Below, piece by piece: positions 7,058 through 14,140 of a stretch of 20,506 nt of DNA. Origin of the DNA: Pseudomonadota bacterium (GTDB lineage: Bacteria > Pseudomonadota > Alphaproteobacteria > Caulobacterales > Caulobacteraceae). The stretch's first letter is position 1. Each line of letters starts with the position of its first letter. The notes beneath the pieces are model-generated. The model did no database searches. It saw only the letters and a list, made by a program, of their open reading frames with translations, and had not been told where the DNA came from. The translations under genes were made by a program, and so were the position numbers. The stretch lies in the NCBI GenBank assembly GCA_023456105.1, contig JAEYAO010000117.1, positions 1 through 20,506 of the forward strand. Reading direction: 5' to 3'.

Positions 7058-7639
7058 ATGATCGCCAGTCCGGCCCTGCGGGCCCTTCGCTCCGCAACGG
7101 GGCCCGCCCACGAAGCCCTGGAGACGCAAGCCCGCATCGAAGCGCGCCTGGCGGATCGCGTCACGCGCGGGTCGCTGGTTGCAGACTTTTACCGCTTCCA
7201 CGCCGGGCTTGAAGCCGCGGTCCACCCGATGATCCTGACTCTCCACGACGACGATCCGGTTCGCTCGCGCGCCGAGGGAATCCGCCGTGACCTCAAGGAT
7301 CTCGGGATCGCGGCGCCGCCGGTGCGCCCGATGGCGCCGCCCGCCTCAATGGGCGAAGCCTTGGGCCGGATCTATGTGGCGGAAGGCTCCATGCTGGGCG
7401 GTCGCATCATCCGCCGCCGCCTGACGGCCCAAGGGATCGATCTGACGGGGTTGGCGTTTCTTGATCCCTGGGGCGACGATACCGGCGCGCGTTGGCGCGG
7501 CTTCATCGCCGTCATGGAGCGCGCCTGTGTCGAGGGTGTCGCCGAGGTGGACGCCGTTGTGCGCGGCGGAATGGACGGATTTGCTTTCGCCGAGCGCACC
7601 CTCGCCGATCGAACGGGAACGGAGACGCCGGTTGACTGA
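7058..7639 (+). CDS. bphO: Biliverdin-producing heme oxygenase
   Basis: The protein has 193 residues. It matches the compact bacterial heme oxygenases linked to phytochromes: TGPAHEALE places the proximal heme ligand at His18, and YVAEGSMLGGRIIRRRL is the distal-helix motif with the glycines that contact heme. It opens heme to biliverdin IXalpha, iron and CO. The gene overlaps bphP, whose TTG start (7632) lies 8 bases before the end of this frame, so the chromophore-making enzyme and the apoprotein are translationally coupled. It lies 62 bases after the aminopeptidase gene, with no obvious terminator between them. Heme iron recovery is a possible second role, but the bphP coupling makes chromophore supply the better reading. 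Confidence 0.93.
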   Translation: MIASPALRALRSATGPAHEALETQARIEARLADRVTRGSLVADFYRFHAGLEAAVHPMILTLHDDDPVRSRAEGIRRDLKDLGIAAPPVRPMAPPASMGEALGRIYVAEGSMLGGRIIRRRLTAQGIDLTGLAFLDPWGDDTGARWRGFIAVMERACVEGVAEVDAVVRGGMDGFAFAERTLADRTGTETPVD

Positions 7640-9782
7640 CGCCGAGGTGCAGCTCGCGCCCCTCCTGAACGACTGCGATCGAGAGCCGATCCATATTCCG
7701 CAGGCCATCCAGCCGCACGGATTTCTGCTGGCGCTGGACCGCCGAGACCTGCTCGTCGCCGAAGGCGCCGGCGACATCGAAGGGCTTACGGGCGTTCGCG
7801 CCTGGACGGGACAGCCGATCGATCTGGTGCTGGGCGAGGCGCTTGGGCGCAGGCTGCGCGAGATGATCCGGAGCGGGGAAACCGGCTTTGTGGACCGCTG
7901 GCGCGGGATCAACCGGATCGACTACGACGTGGTCATGCACCATGCGGCCGACCGCACCGTGGTGGAGGTGGAGCAGTCGTCGCAGGCCGCCCGCCTCGGC
8001 ATCGAACTGGTCGGACGCCTGGATACGGCCGGAGCGGCGCTGGAACGCGCCGCCTCGGTGCAGGCGGTGTGCGAGGTCGCGGCCGAGGCGTTCCGCAAGC
8101 TGACCGGCTTTGACCGCGTCATGATCTATCGTTTCCTCGATGACGAGGCCGGCCATGTGGTGGCCGAAGCGCGTGAGGAGACCTCGTCCTCGTTTCTGAA
8201 CCACCACTTTCCGGCCACCGACATCCCTCGCCAGGCGCGCGCGCTTTACGTCCGCAATCCGGTTCGGGTCATTCCGGACGCCGTCTATACGCCCCAGCCG
8301 CTGCGCGGCGGCGAGGACCGACCGCCGCTGGACATGAGCGACTGCGCCCTGCGCAGCGTCTCGCCCATCCACCTGCAGTACCTGAAGAACATGGGCGTGC
8401 GGGCCTCCGCCTCTGTGTCCATCGTCATCGACGACGCGCTTTGGGGCCTGATCGCCTGCCACAACGAGCGGCCCAAGCTGCTGCCCTATGAACTCCGTGT
8501 GGCCTCCACGACGCTGGCGCGCAATCTGGCGCGTCAGATCAAGGCTCGCACCGAAGCCGAGCTTTACCGGGAACGCGTACGCCTGCGCCGGCTGGAAGAC
8601 GATCTGCTGGCCGCCCTGCCCGCCGACCGGCAGCTGGCCGATGGATTGGCGGAGCGGTCGCAGGGGCTTCTGAGCCTTGTCGCCGCCGATGGCTTGGCCA
8701 TCATCCAGGACGGCCGGGCTCAGACCTTTGGGCGCTGCCCTCCCGCCGAGGCGATCGACCGGCTGAGCGGCTGGGTGTCGCAACAGCCAGGCCTGCGGCC
8801 CGTGGCCAGCAACAACCTTTCGGCCATCCTGCCCGAGGCGTCGGCCTGGACCGCGCACGCCAGCGGCCTGTTGGCGGTTCGCGTCAGCGGCGAACGCCCC
8901 TTGTCGCTGATGTGGTTCCGTTCCGAGATTCCGGAAACCATCCGCTGGGCGGGCGACCCCCATACGGCGGTCAAGTCGAACGCGCGCGGCGTTCTGACCC
9001 CTCGCGCTTCTTTCGAGGACTACACCGAGACGGTGCGCGGCCGCGCTCGCCGCTGGGATGCGGCGGCGGTGGAGTCGGCCGCCCGCATGCGCGACGCCCT
9101 TCTGGACTTCAGCGCGGTCAGTCAGCTGCGGCGCATGAACCAAACGCTTCAGGCCAGCCTGACCGAACGCGACCTGCGCCTCGAGCAGCAGCAATATCTG
9201 ATCCGCGAGGTCAACCACCGGGTCCAGAACAGCCTGACCCTGGTCTCCAGCTTCCTGGGTCTGCAGGCGCGCGAGCAGACCGACGGCGTCGCGGCCGCCG
9301 CCCTGCAGGAGGCGCGTCAGCGCGTGCGCGCGGTCTCGGCCGTGCACTCGCGGCTGTATCGCGACGCCCAGTCGGTCTCGATCGACCTGGCCCGCTACAT
9401 CGAAGACCTTGTCGACGACCTGGGCGCATCCACGGGCGGGGAATGGCGCGACGCCATCGACACGCACTTGGCGCCGATCGGCGTGGAGTCGGGTCGTTCG
9501 GTCACCATCGGCCTGATCCTGACCGAGCTGATCATCAACGCCCAGAAATACGCCTATGACGGCGCCGTCGGGCCGATCTGCATCCAGTTGTCCGAGCCCG
9601 AGGCCGGAGTGCTCCGCCTTTCGGTCCGGGACGAGGGCCGTGGCGGCCACCAATCCGGTGCGGGGTTCGGATCGCTGATGATCCGCAGCCTCGTCGGCCA
9701 GCTCGGGGGCACCCTGGACTATCGCGACCGTGCACCGGGGCTGGAGGCGGTGCTGCGAGCGCGCATCGATCCCCTGGTCTGA
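7632..9782 (+). CDS. bphP: Bacteriophytochrome sensor histidine kinase
   Basis: The protein has 716 residues from TTG at 7632. PAS, GAF and PHY domains fill about residues 15-500: Cys15 in CDREPIHIP is the biliverdin attachment site, PATDIP (194-199) holds the conserved Asp197, SPIHLQYLKNMGV has the chromophore His247, and TPRASF (456-461) is the PHY tongue motif. The output is a HWE/HisKA_2 kinase: REVNHRVQNSL with phospho-acceptor His529, then an HATPase with LTELIINAQKYAYDG and GAGFGSLMIRSLV. It should sense red/far-red light and phosphorylate a response regulator, none of which is in the window. The TTG start is supported by ACGGAG at 7618-7623 and by the position of Cys15. An in-frame GTG at 7647 is possible but would leave only 9 residues before the cysteine. 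Confidence 0.95.
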   Translation: MTDAEVQLAPLLNDCDREPIHIPQAIQPHGFLLALDRRDLLVAEGAGDIEGLTGVRAWTGQPIDLVLGEALGRRLREMIRSGETGFVDRWRGINRIDYDVVMHHAADRTVVEVEQSSQAARLGIELVGRLDTAGAALERAASVQAVCEVAAEAFRKLTGFDRVMIYRFLDDEAGHVVAEAREETSSSFLNHHFPATDIPRQARALYVRNPVRVIPDAVYTPQPLRGGEDRPPLDMSDCALRSVSPIHLQYLKNMGVRASASVSIVIDDALWGLIACHNERPKLLPYELRVASTTLARNLARQIKARTEAELYRERVRLRRLEDDLLAALPADRQLADGLAERSQGLLSLVAADGLAIIQDGRAQTFGRCPPAEAIDRLSGWVSQQPGLRPVASNNLSAILPEASAWTAHASGLLAVRVSGERPLSLMWFRSEIPETIRWAGDPHTAVKSNARGVLTPRASFEDYTETVRGRARRWDAAAVESAARMRDALLDFSAVSQLRRMNQTLQASLTERDLRLEQQQYLIREVNHRVQNSLTLVSSFLGLQAREQTDGVAAAALQEARQRVRAVSAVHSRLYRDAQSVSIDLARYIEDLVDDLGASTGGEWRDAIDTHLAPIGVESGRSVTIGLILTELIINAQKYAYDGAVGPICIQLSEPEAGVLRLSVRDEGRGGHQSGAGFGSLMIRSLVGQLGGTLDYRDRAPGLEAVLRARIDPLV

Positions 9783-9854
9783 CGTCGGCGCCTTAAGCGG
9801 CTGTTCAGCACGACCGCACACCTGGTCTTGAACTGTCCGCGGCATGGTCGGCCC

Positions 9855-10319
9855 ATGCTGACCCCACGCCGCGTTGTGCACATCGCCCGGCTGATCTTTC
9901 TGATCGGCGTCGTCGTCCTCGCCGTTCTGGTGCTGGGCCCCTTCCAGGGTCTGGAGGAGCGGATCGGCCTGACCGACAAGTCCGCCCATGTGATCGCCTT
10001 TTACCTGCTGGGCGTCTCCGCCCTGGCCATCGCGCCGAAGTGGCGGCGGACGGACCTGATGCTGGCCCTCCTGGGCGGCGGGGTGCTGATCGAGGTGCTG
10101 CAGGGCTTCACCGGCCGATCGATGTCGCTGGGCGACCTGGGCGCTGATGCCCTGGGCCTGGCCGCCGCCGCCGCGCCCGGCTTTATCGAACAGTTGCGCC
10201 GCCTGGCGCGCCGCCACCCCGACCTGTCCTTCGCCGAAATCGCCGCCCGAGACCGTCGCCGCACCCGCCGTGCCGAGGCGCCGGCCGCGCCCTACGGCTC
10301 CAGCTCGATGTCCCAGTAG
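9855..10319 (+). CDS. VanZ-like membrane protein
   Basis: The protein has 154 residues. It has hydrophobic helices at about 8-28, 46-60, 70-85 and 95-115, with the VanZ motifs TDKSAHVIAFYLLG after helix 1 and EVLQGFTGRSMSLGDLGADALG. The last 40 residues are a soluble, Arg-rich tail. The family is named after a teicoplanin-resistance accessory protein, but most members have no known role and resistance should not be inferred. The ATG at 9855 lacks a good ribosome-binding site; an in-frame TTG at 9828 would add nine polar residues. It follows bphP by 72 bases in the same direction and may be co-transcribed. Its 3' end overlaps the convergent HNH gene by 28 bases. Confidence 0.8.
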   Translation: MLTPRRVVHIARLIFLIGVVVLAVLVLGPFQGLEERIGLTDKSAHVIAFYLLGVSALAIAPKWRRTDLMLALLGGGVLIEVLQGFTGRSMSLGDLGADALGLAAAAAPGFIEQLRRLARRHPDLSFAEIAARDRRRTRRAEAPAAPYGSSSMSQ

Positions 10320-10852
10320 AGGTAATCCAGCCAGCTTTGGTGCAGGAAGTGCGGCGGGAAGCGTCGGCCCGCTTCCTGGAGCTGCCAGGCGCTGGGGCGG
10401 TGCGGGTTGCGGCGGATCGGCATGGCGGCTTGCTGCGGCGTGCGTCCGCCTTTCCGGAGGTTGCAGGGCCCGCAGGCGGCGACGATGTTCTCCCAGGTCG
10501 TGCGCCCGCCGTGCGAGCGCGGCACCACGTGGTCAAACGTCAGCTCGGCGTTCTCGCCGCAGTACTGGCAGGCGAAGCCGTCCCGCAGAAAGACGTTGAA
10601 GCGGGTGAAGGCGGGCTTTCGGTCCTGATCGACATAGGTCTTCAGCGCGATCACGCTGGGCAGCACCATCTCCATGGACGGCGAGCGCACCACCTTGTCA
10701 TAGGTCGAGACCACGTCGACGCGGTCCTGATAGACGGCCTTGACCGCCTCCTCCCACGGCCACAGCGACAGCGGATAATAGGACAGCGGCCGGAAGTCGG
10801 CGTTCAGCACCAGGGCGGGCCAGCCGGAGGGGGGACGGGAGAGAACCTGCAT
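10292..10852 (-). CDS. HNH endonuclease-family protein
   Basis: The protein has 186 residues. An N-terminal segment typical of this alphaproteobacterial family (ALVLNADFRPLSYYPLSLWPW, EEAVKAVYQDRVDVV) precedes a complete HNH domain: zinc cysteines Cys95-x2-Cys98 (CQYC) and Cys127-x2-Cys130 (CGPC), the catalytic FDHVVPRSHGG with His108, and the central Asn122 in WENIVAAC. It is expected to be a metal-dependent nuclease, but this stand-alone housekeeping family has no defined substrate that I know of, and no restriction or phage genes are nearby. The ATG is preceded by GGGAGG at a good distance on the minus strand. Its last codons overlap the VanZ gene tail to tail. Confidence 0.9.
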   Translation of the reverse strand: MQVLSRPPSGWPALVLNADFRPLSYYPLSLWPWEEAVKAVYQDRVDVVSTYDKVVRSPSMEMVLPSVIALKTYVDQDRKPAFTRFNVFLRDGFACQYCGENAELTFDHVVPRSHGGRTTWENIVAACGPCNLRKGGRTPQQAAMPIRRNPHRPSAWQLQEAGRRFPPHFLHQSWLDYLYWDIELEP

Positions 10853-10988
10853 CAGGCCCTCCCGTGGGGTGCGGGGGGTGGTGAGGCGACAGGACTGAAG
10901 ACGCGTCTCCTTCCTTGTCTGACCCTCTCAGCCTAGACCCGATTCGCCGACGCCGCCACGACGAAGACGCGACCGCCGCGTGACGATC

Positions 10989-11648
10989 TCACCCCCGCGC
11001 GCGATCGGGAAAGCCCGGCAGGCTCCAGCCCCATTGAAGCGCGCCGGCCCGCAGGCCGAAGCCGCACAGCGCCGCGACGATGGCCGCCGGCCACATGGGC
11101 GTCTCCAGCATGCGCAGCCCCACGAACAGGGTGGCCGCCAGAATCGCCGCCGAAATGGTGATCTCGCGCCGCAGCAGGATCGACGGCTGGCCGGCGAGAA
11201 GATCGCGCACCACGCCGCCGAAACAGGCCGTCAGCGCCCCCATGACGATGCAGATCAAGGGTGCGACGCCCGCCGCCTCGGCCTTGGCCGCGCCCATGAC
11301 GCCATAGGCGCCGAGACCCAGTGCATCGAGCCACAACAGCGCGCGGAACCGCCAGTCCCTACGGCCCAGAAGCCAGATCGCCAGTGCGCCCAGCAGGCAC
11401 ACGCCGATGTAGCGCCAGTCCTGCACCCAGAAGACGGGGACGCCCAACAGCAGGTCGCGCATGGTGCCGCCGCCCACGCCCGTGACGGCGGCGAAAAAGG
11501 CCAGGGTCACCAGGTCGTGCTTCTCCCGCGCCGCGGCCAGGGCGCCGGTGGCGGCGAACACGGCCACGCCCGCGAAGTCGAGCGCCCCCAGGACGGCCTG
11601 CGGATCGCGCAACGGCTCGGCCAGCGCCGGATCGACCAGCGGGGTCAT
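10989..11648 (-). CDS. TRIC/UPF0126 family membrane protein
   Basis: The protein has 219 residues with about seven hydrophobic helices. Two internally repeated halves each carry the family motif: GVGGGTMRDLLLG (57-69) and CFGGVVRDLLAGQ (142-154). These glycine-kinked motifs are characteristic of the bacterial homologues of trimeric intracellular cation channels, which conduct K+/Na+; some related UPF0126 proteins have been linked to glycine uptake, so the substrate is open. The ATG (11646-11648) overlaps the stop of the upstream glycosylase gene as ATGA, so the two are translationally coupled. The frame continues far upstream in the shadow of the glycosylase gene, but the family N-terminus fits the start at 11648. 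Confidence 0.9.
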   Translation of the reverse strand: MTPLVDPALAEPLRDPQAVLGALDFAGVAVFAATGALAAAREKHDLVTLAFFAAVTGVGGGTMRDLLLGVPVFWVQDWRYIGVCLLGALAIWLLGRRDWRFRALLWLDALGLGAYGVMGAAKAEAAGVAPLICIVMGALTACFGGVVRDLLAGQPSILLRREITISAAILAATLFVGLRMLETPMWPAAIVAALCGFGLRAGALQWGWSLPGFPDRARG

Positions 11649-12298
11649 GGCGCGACCGGCTCCAGCACGATCTCGCCGCGCTTGACGCCCGTGTACCAGG
11701 CCCACAGCAGATGGGTCGCGACCGCCCGGTACGGCCGCCAGACCTCCGCGCGGGCGTAGGCCTGCTTCTGGTCCGGCCGCGTCTCGGCGCCGTCCACCCA
11801 GCGGATCGCCTCCTGCAGCGCTACGTCGCCGCCGGGAAACACGTCCAGCCGGCCCTCGCACATCATCAGATAGGCCTCGGCGGTCCACAGTCCCACGCCT
11901 TTAAGCGCCGTCAGGGCGGCGATGGCGGCCTCGTCGTCCAACGTCGCCATGTGCTCCAGATCGATCTCGCCCGCCAGCTGCGCCCGCGCGATCCCCTGAC
12001 CGTAGGTCGCCTTCTGCCGCGACAGGCCCATGCCGCGCAGCTGCTCCAGGTCGTGCCGCAGCAGGGCCTCGGGGCTGATCTCGCCCATGCCCTCGCGCAG
12101 CCGCGCCCAGACCGCGGCGGCCGAGGCGACGGACACCTGCTGCTCCACGATCATGCGGAACAGCCCTTCGAAGCCGCCGACCCTCAGCCGCCATTCGAAA
12201 GGCGGCGTGGCCCGGTCCGTGCGCGCCAGCGCCGGATCGGCCGCGGCCAAGGCCGCGCGCGCCTGGGCGAGGTCTTCGGGCGTGGGCGCAAGCGGCAT
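11645..12298 (-). CDS. DNA-3-methyladenine glycosylase, HhH-GPD family (AlkA-like)
   Basis: The protein has 217 residues. The helix-hairpin-helix reads LKGVGLWTAE (132-141), and the GPD part has the catalytic aspartate Asp158 in FPGGDVALQ, placed as in AlkA/Mag enzymes. An upstream RMIVEQQVSVASAAAVW segment is the typical DNA-contacting helix of the fold. No C-terminal cysteine cluster for an iron-sulfur site is present, which argues against EndoIII/MutY types. It should excise alkylated bases during base-excision repair. It lacks the N-terminal AlkA domain, in line with the short bacterial forms. The ATG at 12298 is chosen because earlier in-frame starts add an Arg-rich non-conserved stretch. 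The gene overlaps the downstream TRIC gene by 4 bases. Confidence 0.9.
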   Translation of the reverse strand: MPLAPTPEDLAQARAALAAADPALARTDRATPPFEWRLRVGGFEGLFRMIVEQQVSVASAAAVWARLREGMGEISPEALLRHDLEQLRGMGLSRQKATYGQGIARAQLAGEIDLEHMATLDDEAAIAALTALKGVGLWTAEAYLMMCEGRLDVFPGGDVALQEAIRWVDGAETRPDQKQAYARAEVWRPYRAVATHLLWAWYTGVKRGEIVLEPVAP

Positions 12299-12405
12299 CG
12301 GGCGGTCTCGGCGTTGGAGGTCGGACGACCATGTCCCGGATCGCGCCCGCGCCGCAACCGCGCAGCCGCATCGACGTCCGATAGGCGCCAGTGCCAACAG
12401 ACGAC

Positions 12406-12434
12406 TTGAACCCGAGGCGACGCGGCGATATAGG
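12406..12434 (+). promoter_or_regulatory. tRNA-Met promoter
   Basis: TTGAAC (12406-12411) and TATAGG (12429-12434) are exactly 17 bases apart and lie about 40 bases before the mature tRNA 5' end. Each hexamer matches the consensus at four of six positions. Confidence 0.55.
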
Positions 12435-12475
12435 CACGCCTCTTCCGCGACGGCCCGGCCGATCGCGCACCCAGC

Positions 12476-12552
12476 GGCTGGGTAGCTCAGATGGTTAGAG
12501 CGGTGGATTCATAACCCACAGGTCGGCGGTTCGATCCCGCCCCCAGCCACCA
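12476..12552 (+). tRNA. tRNA-Met(CAT), elongator
   Basis: This is a 77-base cloverleaf with encoded CCA (12550-12552). The acceptor stem GGCTGGG (12476-12482) pairs fully with CCCAGCC (12542-12548), with discriminator A. The D arm is GCTCAGATGGTTAGAGC. The anticodon CAT is at 12510-12512 in the loop TTCATAA. The T arm GGCGG/CCGCC encloses TTCGATC. A normal G1-C72 pair and the absence of a GGG/CCC anticodon stem exclude initiator tRNA; the overall sequence resembles alphaproteobacterial elongator Met rather than lysidine-modified tRNA-Ile2. The last pair of the anticodon stem (12507/12515) is A-C. Confidence 0.96.
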
Positions 12553-12578
12553 CCTCCTCCTTACAGGATGCTCTGCTT

Positions 12579-12962
12579 GTGCTCGACAGCAGACGCGCCG
12601 CGTGGTCCTGTCGGCTCATGTTGCTGACCAGTCTGCTTCTCGCCGCGGCGCTTCAGGTGGGTGCGGCCGACCCTCTGCAGGCGGCCTACGCCAACACTCT
12701 GATCTCGACCTATCCGGACGGGCGGACTGCGCGGCTGTGGCTGAATGCGGACCGGACCTACACTGGAGAGGGGCGGCGCGGCGGGCGCAGTTCGGGGGTT
12801 TGGGAGGTGCGCGGATCGGACCTGTGCCTGCGCCAACGGCGGCCTCTGCCCTCGCCGGTGCGCTACTGCACGCCCATCGTGTCCGGCGGCGTCGGGGCGC
12901 GCTGGCGAGCCAAGGCGGTCACGGGCGAGCCTATCACGGTGGAGGTCGTCGCCGGGCGATGA
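12579..12962 (+). CDS. Small exported protein of unknown function
   Basis: The protein has 127 residues from GTG at 12579, or 114 from ATG at 12618. A hydrophobic segment (LMLLTSLLLAAALQVGAAD) is a signal peptide. The longer start adds three arginines before it, which a signal peptide normally needs, and AGGA lies 10 bases upstream, so I prefer it; the ATG has no ribosome-binding site. The mature part, about 95 residues, reads as a small beta-rich domain (YPDGRTARLWLNADRTYTGE, SSGVWEVRGSDLCLRQR) with two cysteines (in DLCLR and RYCTP) that could form a disulfide. I recognise no named family. It starts 26 bases after the tRNA and lies 28 bases before the 65-residue gene. Confidence 0.7.
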   Translation: MLDSRRAAWSCRLMLLTSLLLAAALQVGAADPLQAAYANTLISTYPDGRTARLWLNADRTYTGEGRRGGRSSGVWEVRGSDLCLRQRRPLPSPVRYCTPIVSGGVGARWRAKAVTGEPITVEVVAGR

Positions 12963-12990
12963 CCGACGCCGCTTCTTCGAAAGGACGTCC

Positions 12991-13188
12991 ATGACGAAAA
13001 GCGAACTGGAGCGGTTCAAGGCCGCGCGCACCACCGCCATCTATCGGCTCGACCTGATCGCGCGGGGCGCCCGGCTGAGCTATGAGGACGGCACGCCCAT
13101 CGACATGGGCTCGGAGAAGGCGCGGCTGGAGGCGGTCGTGGCCGACATGGACCGGCGCATCGCCCGGCTTGAAGGCTCCATCCACTGA
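12991..13188 (+). CDS. Small cytoplasmic protein, unknown function
   Basis: The protein has 65 residues. AAAGGACG before the ATG is a good ribosome-binding site. It is charged and mostly helical: an N-terminal helix (SELERFKAARTTAIYRLDLIA), a short turn around EDGTPIDMGSEK, and a C-terminal amphipathic helix (ARLEAVVADMDRRIARLEGS) with a heptad pattern suggesting a coiled coil. No family is recognised. Its TGA shares one base with the ATG of the Nudix gene (TGATG at 13186-13190), a strong sign of translational coupling. Confidence 0.8.
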   Translation: MTKSELERFKAARTTAIYRLDLIARGARLSYEDGTPIDMGSEKARLEAVVADMDRRIARLEGSIH

Positions 13189-13757
13189 TGGCGCGGATCG
13201 TCGGGTCTGAGCCGATCCACTCCGGGTGGTCGCGGCTGCACAAGGCGACCATTCAGACCGATAAAGGCGCCCGCATCGTACGCGAGGTCGAGGACCACGG
13301 GAACGGAGCCGCTGTCCTGCCCTATGACCCCGAGCGCGGGGTTGCGTTGCTGGCGCGGCAACTGCGAACCGGCCCATTGTTCGCGGGAGCGGCCGATCCT
13401 CTGCTACTTGAGGCGCCCGCCGGCCTGATCGATCCGGGCGAAACGCCGGCCGACTGTGCACGCCGGGAGGCGCTGGAAGAGGTAGGCGTGCGGCTGGACG
13501 CTGTGGACGCCGTGGCGAGCGCCTTTTCCTGCCCCGGCGTCTCGACCGAGCGGTTGTTTCTGTTCCTGGGAGCCTATCAGGCCTCCGACCGGGTCGAGGC
13601 CGGCGGCGGCCTGGCGGTTGAACATGAGGCCATTGAGGTGGTCGAGGTCGAGCTGTCGGACCTGGCCCGCATGGCGGAGGCGGGAGAGGTGGAGGATCTG
13701 AAGACGCTGCACCTCATTTTGTGCCTGCGCCTGCGACGACCCGACCTGTTCGGCTGA
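13188..13757 (+). CDS. Nudix hydrolase, ADP-ribose/sugar-nucleotide pyrophosphatase type
   Basis: The protein has 189 residues. A complete Nudix box GX5EX7REUXEEXGU spans residues 79-101, with Glu85, Arg93, Glu94, Glu97 and Glu98 all present (REALEEVG). Upstream, GNGAAVLPYDPERGVALLAR and LLLEAPAG match the AdpP/YffH group that cleaves ADP-ribose or GDP-mannose to monophosphates; the exact substrate cannot be read. The protein is cytoplasmic and needs Mg2+. Its start codon is joined to the stop of the preceding 65-residue gene. A GC-rich inverted repeat follows the gene. Confidence 0.92.
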   Translation: MARIVGSEPIHSGWSRLHKATIQTDKGARIVREVEDHGNGAAVLPYDPERGVALLARQLRTGPLFAGAADPLLLEAPAGLIDPGETPADCARREALEEVGVRLDAVDAVASAFSCPGVSTERLFLFLGAYQASDRVEAGGGLAVEHEAIEVVEVELSDLARMAEAGEVEDLKTLHLILCLRLRRPDLFG

Positions 13758-13758
13758 C

Positions 13759-13779
13759 GCGCCGGCACGCAACCGGCGC
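13759..13779 (+). terminator. Possible weak terminator after the Nudix gene
   Basis: GCGCCGG (13759-13765) pairs with CCGGCGC (13773-13779) around a 7-base loop directly after the stop. There is no T-run, so termination would need Rho, or the structure may only protect the 3' end. Confidence 0.3.
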
Positions 13780-13829
13780 CGTGCAGCGGCGTTTGCCCCG
13801 GCAAGATCAACCTTGACCGGAACGACATC

Positions 13830-14132
13830 ATGATCACGCGTTCAAAGACCCTGCTCGCCGCCGCCGCCGCCGTGCTGGCGCTGGGCGCCGCCGCCTGCAC
13901 CGAAGCCGAGCAGGAGCAGACCCAAGCCAACGCCGAAGCCGCCGCCGACCGCACCGGCGACGCCGCCGCCGAGGCGGGCGCCAATCTGAAGGAAGAGGCC
14001 CAGCAAGTCGGCTCGGCCATCGCCGCCGGTGCTCGCGAAGCCGGTCAGGAGATCGATGAAGCGACCGACCGCATGGCTGTCGAAGCCGATGAGCAGAAGG
14101 CGGAGACCGCCGCCGATTCGCGCGGCAACTGA
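13830..14132 (+). CDS. Ala/Glu-rich small lipoprotein
   Basis: The protein has 100 residues. The signal peptide MITRSKTLLAAAAAVLALGA ends at Cys23 (AAAC), a relaxed lipobox with Ala at -3, so lipidation is likely but not certain. The mature part is almost free of hydrophobic bulk and rich in Ala, Glu, Asp and Gln with an amphipathic helical spacing (NAEAAADRTGDAAAEAGANL, AGQEIDEATDRMAVEADEQK). It resembles apolipoprotein- or LEA-like envelope proteins. There are no catalytic features. Ribosome binding is weak. It is convergent with the tlpA-like gene 8 bases away. Confidence 0.82.
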   Translation: MITRSKTLLAAAAAVLALGAAACTEAEQEQTQANAEAAADRTGDAAAEAGANLKEEAQQVGSAIAAGAREAGQEIDEATDRMAVEADEQKAETAADSRGN

Positions 14133-14140
14133 TCCGGGCT

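Noticed and set aside
7512..10217. A 901-codon open frame on the minus strand opposite bphO/bphP/VanZ
   Set aside because: It is antisense to genes with complete domain signatures; its product is a low-complexity Gln/Arg/Gly/His mix with no domain. Long antisense frames are expected in GC-rich coding DNA.
9855..10319. VanZ-like gene as an antibiotic-resistance determinant
   Set aside because: No vanH, vanA, vanX, vanR or vanS genes are nearby, and the VanZ fold is common in bacteria without glycopeptide resistance.
10292..10852. HNH gene as part of a restriction, phage or defence system
   Set aside because: No methyltransferase, terminase, toxin or other defence gene is adjacent; the stand-alone protein resembles a widely conserved alphaproteobacterial housekeeping family.
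12476..12552. Initiator tRNA or lysidine-modified tRNA-Ile2 as identity for the CAT tRNA
   Set aside because: The G1-C72 pair and absence of the three G-C pairs in the anticodon stem exclude initiator; the body differs from alphaproteobacterial tRNA-Ile2 and resembles elongator tRNA-Met.
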